A DNA stretch of 64,000 nt from Pseudodesulfovibrio alkaliphilus (GCF_009729555.1 NZ_WODC01000005.1:1-64000); one strand, 5' to 3'; numbered from the stretch's first letter, positions 35,727 through 47,348 are shown. Notes: generated from the letters alone by a model not told the origin. Translations and numbers: made by a program.

Positions 35727-37613
35727 CTAGCCGAGGACGATCTCCCCGGTGCGGGTATCCCAGGTGATGGTGGCGGCCTCGGTGCGCCGCGTGATGGCGA
35801 GTTTCTTGGAGCCGATGACCACGACCACGCCGGGATGAATGAGCCGGTGGACCCTGATCCTGACCCCGGCAAGCTCCTCCTGGCGGGCCAACATGCGCTG
35901 GTTGATCTCCTCGGAAATGGCTTTGCGCCGCTTTACCAGCGTCATTCTGTGCTTGATGACCTCTGCCACGGCCGCACGCTTTTCGGGTCGGGTGCGGGCT
36001 AGGATGACCTTGGGTTGGTCGCTGCCCAGGGCGTCGTCGATCTTGCGGATGGCCTCCTTGAGCCGCTTGCGTTCGGCCCGCAGAGTGTCATCGCCATCAT
36101 GGTGTATCTGGATGCCCACCACGGTGGTCACGCCCAGTTCCGAGCCCAGTTCCTTGATTTCCATGCCCCTGCCGGTGACGATCTTGCCCCCCTGCACGTG
36201 GCCTTTGCCCCGGGTGCCCTGCAGACGGCCCTCGGCGCGGATGTCCGAGTTGGTGATGTCGTTGGCTATGATCACGTCGCCGCCAGCGCGGATGCGCGCG
36301 TTGGTGGCGTAGGCGCAGGATACCGAGCCCTGGGCTCGCACGGTTCCGCCATCGGGCATGAGGATGCCGCCGGAGACCTCGATATTGCCGCCCGCCGATA
36401 CCGTGGCGCTCTCGATGGACCCGGCCACGATGACGTGTTTTGGCGCGGAAACCGAGAACCCGGCGTGGATAGAGCCCAGGATCTTGACCGAACCGTACTC
36501 CAGGGTGATGTTGCCGGTGCCAAGGTCCACGTTGCCGTTTATCAGCAGGCACTCCGTGACCGAAAGGACATTTCCCTCAAGAGACATGACCCCTCTGGCC
36601 CGGGAGATGAAGGTGATCTCGTCATCGAGCACGTCGATGTTCTCCCCGCGCCGGACCACCATGGGCTTGCCCCGGCCGGGGGGGATGGTCTTGCCGTAGA
36701 TGTCGATGCCTCCCTCGCCCGAGGTGGGGGGGTGCAGTCTGGCAACGACCTGCTCGGCCTCCACCATGGGATGGGTTCCGCGGTCGCGGAAGTCGAGACG
36801 CCCTGATTCGTCTTCGGTCCCGGCCAGTTCGCGGGTCGAGACCAGCAGCTCAAGCCAGCCGTCCCGTCCGGGAACAGGGGGCTTGCCCGCCACCAGCACC
36901 TGATCTGGCAAGGGCTGGCCCTGCTCCTTGGATTGGGCGAGCAGGGCCTCAAGGCGCTCAAGGTCGATGTCGATGACCACGCCCATGTCGCGCAATTCCT
37001 TCTCCACCCGCTTTCCTGTGACGGGCTGGCCCCGGAAATCCCTGTGGTGCAGCGTGGCCTTGACGATCCTGGCGTCCTCGGAGATATGCGTGAGCGGATC
37101 CACGCCGAGCGTACCCTCGTGCAGCCGGGCCATGCCCCAAACGGTGGAGACGTAGGCGTTGGTCAGGGAGTCGAACTCCACGTTGGCGCCCACGGTGACC
37201 TTGATGTCTTCGGGCTCGAAATGTTCCTTGGGGGTGGTGACGCGGCCGTCGATGGTCTCGCCGTCGCGGGCGCGGCGCGGCGGATGCTTGCGGGCGAAAC
37301 GGTCGCCCGGAAAGACTGGGAAATCGAGGTTGCCCAGGGCCACCAGGGAGGCGTTTCGCGGTTCCTGAACATCAATGCCGCGCACAAGCACGATGCGGCG
37401 GATTTCTTCGTCGCGCTGGATGGCGTCCACCACGCGGCGGGCCGCCTCCTCGTCAACGGGCAGACGCACCCCGGCCTCGGCCACCTGGCGCTTGAGCAGC
37501 GCAACCGACGGCCCCTCTCCCGCGCCTTGAGGCGGGAAGTAGCGGCTTACGCCGAGCTTCATGCCGTCCTCGGACATGGCGAAACGGAACTGGGCGTCGC
37601 GGGGGCCGTCCAT
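35727..37613 (-). CDS. FapA family (DUF342) protein
   Basis: The 628-residue protein has the DUF342/FapA layout: an N-terminal variable part, DGRVTTPKEHFEP near residue 125, GKTIPPGRGKP near 309, and a right-handed beta-helix region rich in G-N-V/I-x-V-x-G repeats (residues 350-480, e.g. ATVSAGGNIEVSGGI). A C-terminal coiled coil follows. FapA proteins have been tied to flagellar polar localisation and cell-surface regulation, but the role here is unknown. The ATG has a GGAGG site. It is the first gene of the operon with DUF4389 and Cys-rich genes. Confidence 0.85.
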   Translation of the reverse strand: MDGPRDAQFRFAMSEDGMKLGVSRYFPPQGAGEGPSVALLKRQVAEAGVRLPVDEEAARRVVDAIQRDEEIRRIVLVRGIDVQEPRNASLVALGNLDFPVFPGDRFARKHPPRRARDGETIDGRVTTPKEHFEPEDIKVTVGANVEFDSLTNAYVSTVWGMARLHEGTLGVDPLTHISEDARIVKATLHHRDFRGQPVTGKRVEKELRDMGVVIDIDLERLEALLAQSKEQGQPLPDQVLVAGKPPVPGRDGWLELLVSTRELAGTEDESGRLDFRDRGTHPMVEAEQVVARLHPPTSGEGGIDIYGKTIPPGRGKPMVVRRGENIDVLDDEITFISRARGVMSLEGNVLSVTECLLINGNVDLGTGNITLEYGSVKILGSIHAGFSVSAPKHVIVAGSIESATVSAGGNIEVSGGILMPDGGTVRAQGSVSCAYATNARIRAGGDVIIANDITNSDIRAEGRLQGTRGKGHVQGGKIVTGRGMEIKELGSELGVTTVVGIQIHHDGDDTLRAERKRLKEAIRKIDDALGSDQPKVILARTRPEKRAAVAEVIKHRMTLVKRRKAISEEINQRMLARQEELAGVRIRVHRLIHPGVVVVIGSKKLAITRRTEAATITWDTRTGEIVLG

Positions 37614-37786
37614 CACGCCTCCCCGCTGCGAGGAGAAACGGCGTGGCGGTCCGCTGCCCCGGTACAGAGGTCCGGGTTCGGGGTGTCAGTGTGTCCGATC
37701 AAGTGTCCCCCCTGCCGCAATAATTCACCGATGAGTATGGCCATTTCGTAACACACGCTCCACGCCGATGGCAACTTGGCCCGCCT

Positions 37787-39067
37787 TTATTCATCGGATG
37801 AATCCGGGCGCGAAAGGAGCCAGTACAATTCCTCCAGCGTTGCCGCCAGATCGGCATAGATGCCGCCCGGCTCGGGGGGCAGGCCGAACAGGGCGCGACG
37901 CTGCTCGCGCAGCCCCTGGATCGAAACGGCGTCGGGTGCGGAATGAAACATGGTCATGGACAGCCGCTCTGCCAGCAGATAACCGGACAGTCCCCGTGTC
38001 AGCAGGTCCATCAGGATTGTGAATCCGGGCGAGCGGGTGCGCCAGAAGGCCAGGGCCTTGTCGCCCGGCTCGCGGGCCATGGCCTCGCAAATGAGCGAGT
38101 AGAGGGCGTTGATGCCCGCGCCGGGCAGGCCGCGCCGCCAGCCCAGCAGCCAGGGGGTCCGCCAGAAAAGCAGGAAGTGGCTGGTGCCGGTGGCGATAAC
38201 ACGTTCCATGGCCTTTCGTGCGGCCAGGAGCGCCGGGTCGTCCCAGACCGCGGGAAGGGAAGCGACGTTCCAGGCCGGCACCGGCCCCGCTCCGGGGTCC
38301 GGGGTCGGCCCGTTGGCGAGGCTTTGGGCGAGAAGGTGCGTCAGCCAGCGGTTGGCATGAGGCGAGGCGGGCGTTTCCAGGTGGGCGTAGCTCAGGATGA
38401 CGCGGCCCGCACCGAAATCGTTGGCCGTGACGCAGGGTGCGCCTTCCATGAAGCCGGGGTCCAGATGGATGCCGTAGAGATTCTCCCAGTCGTTCATTGT
38501 CCCCTGAGGCAGGGTGGCGAGGTTGAGGTCCGCCACCCAAAAGTCCGGGCCGGGCTTGCCGTAGCGGGCCAGCACCGTGACCGAGTCGTCCACGGGATCG
38601 AATCGGCCCGGCCACCAGACCGGGAGCATGGGGTCCGTGTCGTTGGCGATCATGTCCGCGGGCACCAGGGGGGTCTCCGCATTGAGGGAGACATGGACAT
38701 GGCCGGAGAGAAAATGATGCAGCCGGTTGGTGTATCCTTTGCGGGTCCAGGGGGAGAGGCCGAGGCCGTAGGGGCCGGTAAGGGCCAGCCCGGCCCCGCC
38801 GCAAAAGCCGAGGTACGTGCCTCCGCCATGGACGAATTCGCAGATGGCGTCCATGCCGCGCAGGCCCAGCCTGTCCGTCTTGCCCTTGGCCCGGCCGCCC
38901 GGGACGATGAGCAGGCGCGGTGGCTCGCCGGACTTGCCAGCGAGCACTCCATCGGCTATCTCGAAGCCGCGTACCAGACGGTGGGGAACGCCCCATGACT
39001 CAAGGGCGCGTGCGGCCAGCAGGCCCCAGAAGTGGGACTCGTCCCAATATATGTGTATGCTTGACAT
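37787..39067 (-). CDS. BPL_N-like glutamine amidotransferase-fold protein
   Basis: The 426-residue protein begins with a strand-turn pattern (IHIYWDESHFWG) and has LLIVPGGRAKG near residue 50 and YLGFCGGAGLAL near 85, the latter like the nucleophile elbow of class I glutamine amidotransferases, as in the BPL_N domain. The C-terminal 200 residues are helical and unrecognised. The Cys in GFCGG may be catalytic, but a full triad is not obvious. The ATG was chosen because the family-like start follows it. It is divergent from valS. Confidence 0.75.
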   Translation of the reverse strand: MSSIHIYWDESHFWGLLAARALESWGVPHRLVRGFEIADGVLAGKSGEPPRLLIVPGGRAKGKTDRLGLRGMDAICEFVHGGGTYLGFCGGAGLALTGPYGLGLSPWTRKGYTNRLHHFLSGHVHVSLNAETPLVPADMIANDTDPMLPVWWPGRFDPVDDSVTVLARYGKPGPDFWVADLNLATLPQGTMNDWENLYGIHLDPGFMEGAPCVTANDFGAGRVILSYAHLETPASPHANRWLTHLLAQSLANGPTPDPGAGPVPAWNVASLPAVWDDPALLAARKAMERVIATGTSHFLLFWRTPWLLGWRRGLPGAGINALYSLICEAMAREPGDKALAFWRTRSPGFTILMDLLTRGLSGYLLAERLSMTMFHSAPDAVSIQGLREQRRALFGLPPEPGGIYADLAATLEELYWLLSRPDSSDE

Positions 39068-39147
39068 AATCTGCTGCCTCGACAAGGGTAGTGCGCACGC
39101 TACCAACCGGCTGGCGTGACTGCAAGGGGAGAAGGGCGGATTTCGGA

Positions 39148-39355
39148 TATCCGGGAGGAAACTCTTGAAAAAGTTTCTTCCAAGCTTCCGGTTTTCTCTT
39201 CCCCTCCTGTCTGTTCGCGTCACCGTGGCAGCACCGATACCGAACCCCCCTCCACGCCGCCTTCCGTCGTCTTCGATGAAGGTCAGCCCGACAGGCGGCG
39301 TGGCGCAAAAAAGTTTTGGAGGGTCCAGGGAACCTTTTCCAAAAGGTTCCCTGGC
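39148..39355. repeat. Palindromic sequences upstream of valS
   Basis: This 300-base gap has two inverted repeats: ggaggaaact with aagtttcttcc around 39154-39182, and a nearly perfect 14-base stem ccagggaacctttt/aaaaggttccctgg with a two-base loop at 39325-39354, just before the valS ribosome site. No T stretch follows. They may be dispersed palindromic repeats or control elements. Confidence 0.6.
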
Positions 39356-39369
39356 CGCCGGAGGCAAAC

Positions 39370-42036
<2,667 letters not shown>

Positions 42037-42112
42037 GGCGGTTTTTTTCACTACGATAACAGTTTATGATATGTTTGGCATGTGTTACTGCCCCTACTGA
42101 GGGAGGTTCGCC

Positions 42113-43132
42113 ATGAAGTTTAGTATTAAGGGGTTTTCGCCAATACGGGATGCCAGTATTGTTTTGGATGGGCTGACTGTTGTCTCTGGTGAGAACGACA
42201 GCGGGAAAAGCACGATAGGCAAGTTGCTTTTTTCGCTTATTAAAGCGGCCAGGATCGCACGGAATAAACCTAATGAAGATATCGCAAGAAAGCAGACGCT
42301 TAGGACTGTATTAAACTTGGTATTTGGCAAAGATTCCCGGCGAGGCTTAATAGAGCTTAAGGGCGGCGTTTTCTCTGAACCATTTTGTACTGTCGAAATA
42401 TCGGACGACGGGTATATCGCAGCATATGATTGCCCGGCAGATCCATTTCTTGGAGGCATCAAGGATGCAACCTTTATTGACACGCCGCTCGTCTGGCAGT
42501 TGTTCAATACATATCAAGGGATTGCTTCTGAACGTGCAAAAGCTGTCGATGTTGGTGATCATTTTCCGATTCAATATCCTTTTACGCAGTTTGATATTTA
42601 TTCGAAACTGAACGGTAGCGTGCCTGGCCGTGGAGAGCGCCTTGATGATTTGCAGGAGCGTATCAAGAAGATAGTCGGAGGGAGAATAGTGTTTGAAAAC
42701 AATTCTCCTATGTTCCAGAGAGGTGATGAATTTTATCCCATTTTCAGTACCGCTACAGGGATACAGAGCTTTGGTTTTCTCCAGCGGTTTATGGAGTTGG
42801 GACTTGCTGAATCTGAACGAATATTGATTCTTGACGAACCCGAGGTTCATCTTCATCCCAAGTGGCAAATCGACTACGCTGAACTTATCGTTGACATGGT
42901 GGCTGACTATGGGTTGAAAGTCCTTGTGACTACTCATAATCCCTATATGTCTAAGGCGTTGAAGCTGTTTTCTGATCGTAAGTTGAGAGAAGAGGTGAAT
43001 TATTACTACTCGGTGAAAGAGGGAAACTTCTCTCGGTTGGTCGAAGACCAGGAGTTGGAAATAGTTTCTCGGGAGATGGCTAAGCCGATGTTTTTGTTGG
43101 ATACACTGAAGGCATGGGAAGATGACTCTTAG
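42113..43132 (+). CDS. AAA/ABC-type ATPase (AAA_15/OLD-like), low-GC insert
   Basis: The 339-residue protein has a RecF/SMC-type ATPase architecture. It opens with KGFSPIRDASIVLDGLTVVS, then Walker A GENDSGKST (26-34), then a long variable middle. A TGIQSFGFLQRFMEL segment sits at the signature-loop position, Walker B LILDEPEVHLHP has Asp241-Glu242, and a His switch TTHNPYMSKAL is near residue 272. This is the AAA_15/OLD-like group common in phage-defence and toxin systems. Base composition is clearly lower in GC than the neighbours (27 of 60 bases from 42121). Its last 11 bases overlap the next gene. I cannot assign it to a named defence system. Confidence 0.85.
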   Translation: MKFSIKGFSPIRDASIVLDGLTVVSGENDSGKSTIGKLLFSLIKAARIARNKPNEDIARKQTLRTVLNLVFGKDSRRGLIELKGGVFSEPFCTVEISDDGYIAAYDCPADPFLGGIKDATFIDTPLVWQLFNTYQGIASERAKAVDVGDHFPIQYPFTQFDIYSKLNGSVPGRGERLDDLQERIKKIVGGRIVFENNSPMFQRGDEFYPIFSTATGIQSFGFLQRFMELGLAESERILILDEPEVHLHPKWQIDYAELIVDMVADYGLKVLVTTHNPYMSKALKLFSDRKLREEVNYYYSVKEGNFSRLVEDQELEIVSREMAKPMFLLDTLKAWEDDS

Positions 43133-43778
43133 AGATGTCTTTGCCAATCTGCAGCGGGAAGGTGTTCTAGATGAGATGTCTCTCGGGGACATCTCTGAGA
43201 CAGCTTGCGGCGAGTCCTCAATAAGAGTCTTTGATGGAGATAGCTACAAAGAGAGAAAATTTCGGGCGGCTAAATCGTGTGATGCATTGTTGCTAATCAA
43301 TGACAACACCCTAGTTTTTGTCGAAATGAAAAGACTGGCAGGTAGATTCTCTGATATCGTCCGTGGATATCGTCAGGGATATACTGAGGAGCAGTTGAGA
43401 GCTGACCCCAATGTGCTTGAAGACTTGTATTGTAAGGCAATGGGCAGATTTCTGCAGTTATTGCGCGCAGACGCATTGCCATTCAAGTATGTGGATTCAA
43501 AAACTGCTATTCTCGTTGACATGTGTCGACACCACGAGGCGGACGATTTGGTGAAGCGTTTTGTTCAAAGACAACTGGGTGAAAGTTTTGTTCTTTTGCA
43601 TGATGCTGGACCTGGATCGACGCTTTCAGCTTATCTGAGTGGTGTCAAAGAACAATTGGATAAGTTGTTTATCAGCAAGTACAACGGAAGAATAAAAACA
43701 GTAATTCCTGTTCATGTGTTAAGTTGCTCAGAATTTGATTCGAAGTATGGAAACAATGTGGAGACAGTAAGTGCCTAA
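43122..43778 (+). CDS. Putative PD-(D/E)XK nuclease-like partner protein
   Basis: The 218-residue protein shares low GC with the ATPase gene and overlaps it by 11 bases, so both are likely translated together. Residues 51-71 have the pattern of a PD-(D/E)XK nuclease core: Asp54 in CDALLLI, a short turn, then VFVEMKR with Glu68 and Lys70. Gly/Arg-rich turns and predicted helices follow. The nuclease call rests on this motif alone. It ends 8 bases into the start of cobA-hemD. No Toprim, HNH or UvrD-like motif is seen, which separates it from partners in PARIS, Septu or Gabija. Confidence 0.6.
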   Translation: MTLRDVFANLQREGVLDEMSLGDISETACGESSIRVFDGDSYKERKFRAAKSCDALLLINDNTLVFVEMKRLAGRFSDIVRGYRQGYTEEQLRADPNVLEDLYCKAMGRFLQLLRADALPFKYVDSKTAILVDMCRHHEADDLVKRFVQRQLGESFVLLHDAGPGSTLSAYLSGVKEQLDKLFISKYNGRIKTVIPVHVLSCSEFDSKYGNNVETVSA

Positions 43779-45291
43779 CGTTTTCCTCGTCGGAGCCGGT
43801 CCGGGCGATCCCGGCCTGCTCACCCTGCGGGCCAAGGAGATCATCGAGACCTGTGATGTGATGATCTACGATTATCTGGCCAACGCGGATTTTCTGAAGT
43901 GGTGCAGGCCCGACTGCGAGATACTCTATGTGGGCAAGAAGGGCGGGGACCACACCCTGCCCCAGGACAAGATCAACGAGCTGATCGTGGACAAGGCCAG
44001 GAGCGGCAAGACCATCTGTCGGCTCAAGGGCGGCGACCCCTACGTGTTCGGGCGCGGCGGCGAGGAGGCCGAGGAGCTGGTGGAGGCGGGCATCGACTTC
44101 GAGGTGGTGCCGGGCATCACCGCGGGCGTTGCCGCTGCGGCCTATGCGGGCATCCCGGTGACGCACCGGGACCATACCACCAGCGTGTGTTTCATCACAG
44201 GCCACGAGGACCCCACCAAGGGCGAATCCGGCCATAACTGGGCCGTGTACGGCCAGTCCAGCTCCACCCTGGTCTTCTACATGGGCGTGGGCAACCTGCC
44301 CATGATCGCCGAGAACCTGATGCGCAACGGCCGGGCCGCCGACACCCCGGTGGCCCTGGTGCGCTGGGGTACGCGCTGCAACCAGCAGTCCTTTGTCTCC
44401 ACCCTGGAGAACGTGGCCGCTGACGCAGCCGAGCGCGGGTTCAAGGCCCCGTCCATCATCATCGTGGGCGGAGTGTGCTCCCTGCACGACAAACTCGGGT
44501 GGTTCGAGAAGAAGCCCCTGCTGGGTCAGGGCGTGGTCGTCACCCGTGCCCGCGAGCAGGCCAGCGGGCTGGTGGAAATCCTGCGCGGCCACGGGGCCTG
44601 CGTGTACGAGTTTCCGACCATCGCCGTGGAGCATCTCGATGACTACGCCGAGGTGGAAACGGCCATCCTGCAACTGGCCCGCTATCAGTGGGTGGTCTTC
44701 ACCTCGGTCAACGGCGTCAAATTCTTCTGGGAGCAGCTTTCGGCCATCGGCCTTGATTCGCGCATCTTCGGCGGTATGCAGATCGCGGCCATCGGCCCGG
44801 CCACGGCCGACGAGCTCAAGGCCCGGGGCATCATCCCGGACTTTGTGCCCGACAAGTACGTGGCCGAGCACGTGGTCGAGGGGCTGCTGGCGCTGGGCAT
44901 CCAGGGGCAGGACGTGCTCATCCCCCGCGCCAGGGTGGCCCGCGAGGTCCTGCCCGAGGAGTTGAAGAAGGCGGGGTGCAGGGTCACGGTCCTGCCCGTG
45001 TACGAAACGCGGCTGGTCCAGCAGTCCGGCGAGGAAATAACGGCCGCTCTGGACAAGGGAGCCATCCAGTACGTTACCTTCACCTCATCGAGCACGGTGG
45101 AGAACTTCTTCGAACTGGTTCCTGCCGAGACCCTGCGCCGCTACCCGGACGTGCGGCTGGCCTCCATCGGGCCGGTTACGTCAGCAACCCTGGCCCGCTT
45201 CGGCTTCACCCCCTCCATCGAGCCCGGGGATTACACCATCCCCGGACTGGTGGACGCCCTGGTGGGCAGTGTGGCACCGGACAAGGGATGA
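43771..45291 (+). CDS. cobA-hemD: Fused uroporphyrinogen-III C-methyltransferase/uroporphyrinogen-III synthase
   Basis: The 506-residue protein joins CobA (about 1-245; VGAGPGDPGLLTLRA, RLKGGDPYVFGRGGEE, VVPGITAGVAAAAYAGIPVTHRD) to HemD (about 250-500; VVVTRAREQASGLVEIL, FTSVNGVKFF, FTSSSTVENFF). It makes uroporphyrinogen III and methylates it to precorrin-2, the entry to siroheme, alternative heme and cobalamin. This fusion is usual in Desulfovibrio-type organisms. The GTG start lies inside the end of the nuclease-like gene, with GGAG just upstream. Confidence 0.95.
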   Translation: MPNVFLVGAGPGDPGLLTLRAKEIIETCDVMIYDYLANADFLKWCRPDCEILYVGKKGGDHTLPQDKINELIVDKARSGKTICRLKGGDPYVFGRGGEEAEELVEAGIDFEVVPGITAGVAAAAYAGIPVTHRDHTTSVCFITGHEDPTKGESGHNWAVYGQSSSTLVFYMGVGNLPMIAENLMRNGRAADTPVALVRWGTRCNQQSFVSTLENVAADAAERGFKAPSIIIVGGVCSLHDKLGWFEKKPLLGQGVVVTRAREQASGLVEILRGHGACVYEFPTIAVEHLDDYAEVETAILQLARYQWVVFTSVNGVKFFWEQLSAIGLDSRIFGGMQIAAIGPATADELKARGIIPDFVPDKYVAEHVVEGLLALGIQGQDVLIPRARVAREVLPEELKKAGCRVTVLPVYETRLVQQSGEEITAALDKGAIQYVTFTSSSTVENFFELVPAETLRRYPDVRLASIGPVTSATLARFGFTPSIEPGDYTIPGLVDALVGSVAPDKG

Positions 45292-45318
45292 TCGGGCCGT
45301 TGCTTGGGCGAGGTGAAG

Positions 45319-45349
45319 GGGGATCGGTCTTTGCCGGTCCCCATTTTTC
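45319..45349 (+). terminator. Intrinsic terminator after cobA-hemD
   Basis: A nine-base stem, ggggatcgg with ccggtcccc (one T-G pair), and a six-base loop are followed by attttt, 27 bases after the stop. Confidence 0.75.
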
Positions 45350-45392
45350 TTGCCCAAGGCTGTGGCCGTGGCCGTCGCAATGAAAAGAATCC

Positions 45393-45421
45393 TTGAAAAA
45401 CGCTGCGGATTGGGACAATGA
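45393..45421 (+). promoter_or_regulatory. Possible purN promoter
   Basis: TTGAAA and CAATGA are separated by 17 bases, downstream of the cobA-hemD terminator and 74 bases before purN. The -10 match is weak. Confidence 0.3.
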
Positions 45422-45494
45422 GTGCGAACGCGCCGCCGATGCGGCGAATCCGGTCACGCGGCCTGAGCCGCCAAGCTTTCTTTCTGGAGAATCC

Positions 45495-46199
45495 ATGCCG
45501 TTGCCCATAGCCGTTCTCGTTTCGGGAAGCGGGTCCAACCTGCAATCCATCATCGACCGCATCGAGGAGGGCGTGCTTGATGCCGAGATCAGGCTCGTGG
45601 TTTCCAACAGGCCCGGCGCTTTCGGGCTTGAGCGGGCCAGGAAGCACGGCATCCCCACCAAGGTGCTGACGCATACCGATTTTCCCTCGCGGGAGACCTT
45701 TGATGCGGCCATGGCCGAGGCCATCGCGGCTGCTGGCGTTGACCGGCGCGGGCTGGTGGTGATGGCCGGATTCATGCGTATTGTCACCCCGGTATTCCTT
45801 TCGGCCTTCCCGCACCGGGTGGTCAACATCCATCCGGCCCTGCTGCCCGCCTTTCCCGGTGTCCACGGCCAGGCCGACGCCGCTGCCTATGGCGTGAAAA
45901 TCTCTGGCTGCACCGTGCATTTCGTGGATGAGAAGATGGACCACGGCCCGGTGATCATCCAGGCGGCCGTGCCCTGCCTGGATGGCGAGGACGGCGATGC
46001 GCTGGGCCCGCGCATCCTCAAGCTCGAACACCGCGTCTATCCCCAGGCCATCCAGTGGGTCGCCGAGGACCGGCTGACCGTCTGCGGGCGTCATGTGGAG
46101 CTTCGCGTCTCCGGCCGCCCCCGTGCCGAGCAGCCCAAAGCAGACATCGACACCCCCACCCAGGCCCTGGTCTGGCCTCCCCTTGAAGCAGGGTTCTGA
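45495..46199 (+). CDS. purN: Phosphoribosylglycinamide formyltransferase
   Basis: The 234-residue enzyme has VLVSGSGSNLQSI at the phosphate-binding start, VSNRPGAFGLERA, and the catalytic NIHPALLPAFPGVHG near residue 115, followed by GCTVHFVDEKMDHGP. It uses 10-formyltetrahydrofolate to formylate GAR in purine synthesis. A C-terminal tail of about 25 residues extends beyond the usual core. The ATG has a TGGAGA site; longer upstream frames are not family-like. Confidence 0.95.
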   Translation: MPLPIAVLVSGSGSNLQSIIDRIEEGVLDAEIRLVVSNRPGAFGLERARKHGIPTKVLTHTDFPSRETFDAAMAEAIAAAGVDRRGLVVMAGFMRIVTPVFLSAFPHRVVNIHPALLPAFPGVHGQADAAAYGVKISGCTVHFVDEKMDHGPVIIQAAVPCLDGEDGDALGPRILKLEHRVYPQAIQWVAEDRLTVCGRHVELRVSGRPRAEQPKADIDTPTQALVWPPLEAGF

Positions 46200-46205
46200 T
46201 TCGGA

Positions 46206-46238
46206 CCCTTGCAATCCTCCGCTACAGGATTGCAAGGG
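46206..46238. terminator. Hairpin between convergent purN and cbiD
   Basis: A thirteen-base perfect stem (cccttgcaatcct) with a seven-base loop lies between the two stop codons. There is no T stretch, so termination strength is uncertain. Confidence 0.55.
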
Positions 46239-46256
46239 CGACAGGGCTGCCCCCGC

Positions 46257-47348
46257 TTACGCCAGCCGCTCCCCGTTATAGTCGAAGAGCGCGTGGTCTA
46301 CCGCGCAAAGGTTCCCGCCAAAGGTCCGGGCAGCCTGGGCCGCTGTGGCCGTGAGCCGCGCCAGCAGGGCGGGCAGGGCCGGGTCGGGCCGCAGCAGGTC
46401 GAGGGCCTGCCGGGCGGTGTTTGCTTCGCGGATGGCGGGCAGAAGGGCCGGGGCGCAGCCCGCCTGGGCACAGTGGGCGGCCAGGAGGGCGAAGTCCACG
46501 GGATGGCTCCTGGCATGGGTATAGGCCAGCCCCTGGGCCTGCTTGACCAGCTTGCCGAAGAAGAGCGCCCACGTCACCCGGACAAAGCCGCGCTGCGTAG
46601 CCGCAGCCATGGAGAAGGCGAAAAAGTCGGCGGCCTGGATCATGGCCGTGGGCTGGGTGTCGGGATTGGCCTCGAGATAGAGCCGCTCGGAGCGACGGCC
46701 CGTGGTGAAGACGGCGTGGTCGAGGCCCAGGGCGCGGGCAACATCGAGCCCTTCGGCCACCGTGGCCTTCCAGGAGTCGTGGGAGTAGGGCTTGACGACG
46801 CCCTGGGTGCCGAGGATGGAGATGCCGCCCCTGATGCCCAGGCGCGGGTTCATGGTCTTTTCCGCCAGCCGCTCGCCGTCAGGCACCTCGATTATCACCC
46901 GAATGCGTCCGACGAAATCAGGCCCCGCGGCGGTGCGTACTCCGGTCTCGATCTGGCGTAGCGGCTCCGGGTTGATGGCCGGGCGGCCCACGGCCACGGG
47001 CAGACCCGGCAGGGTGGCGACGCCAACCCCAATGCCGCCCTCAATTTCCACGGTCATGTGCCGTGATCTGTCTGGCGCGACTTCCACCAGCGCCTGTATG
47101 TCGCAACCGTGGGTTACATCCGGGTCGTCGCCGCCGTCCTTGATCACGGTGACGCGCACCGCGTGGCCTTCCGGCTCGCAGCGGGCCACGGGCACATCGA
47201 GATGGCCGCCCGGCGGCAGCGGAACAGCGACGCAGTCCGGCAGCTTCCCGGTGCGCAGGAAGACCACGGCGGCCATGGCCGCGGCCGTGGCACAGGTGCC
47301 GGTGGTCCGGCCCGTGCGCAGACGGCCCGTGTTTCCGCGGTCGGTCAT
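46257..47348 (-). CDS. cbiD: Cobalt-precorrin-5B C1-methyltransferase
   Basis: The 363-residue protein has the CbiD start RTGRTTGTCATAAAMAA, IKDGGDDPDVTHG near residue 70, and LGTQGVVKPYSHDSW near 185. It methylates C-1 of cobalt-precorrin-5B in the anaerobic cobalamin route. The ATG overlaps the stop of the SDR gene by four bases (ATGA), making it the last gene of gpsA-lipoprotein-SDR-cbiD. Confidence 0.93.
   Translation of the reverse strand: MTDRGNTGRLRTGRTTGTCATAAAMAAVVFLRTGKLPDCVAVPLPPGGHLDVPVARCEPEGHAVRVTVIKDGGDDPDVTHGCDIQALVEVAPDRSRHMTVEIEGGIGVGVATLPGLPVAVGRPAINPEPLRQIETGVRTAAGPDFVGRIRVIIEVPDGERLAEKTMNPRLGIRGGISILGTQGVVKPYSHDSWKATVAEGLDVARALGLDHAVFTTGRRSERLYLEANPDTQPTAMIQAADFFAFSMAAATQRGFVRVTWALFFGKLVKQAQGLAYTHARSHPVDFALLAAHCAQAGCAPALLPAIREANTARQALDLLRPDPALPALLARLTATAAQAARTFGGNLCAVDHALFDYNGERLA

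Noticed and set aside
42113-43778. Assignment of the ATPase/nuclease-like pair to PARIS, Septu or Gabija.
   Set aside because: The partner lacks Toprim, HNH and UvrD-like motifs, and the ATPase is shorter than the typical PtuA or GajA proteins.
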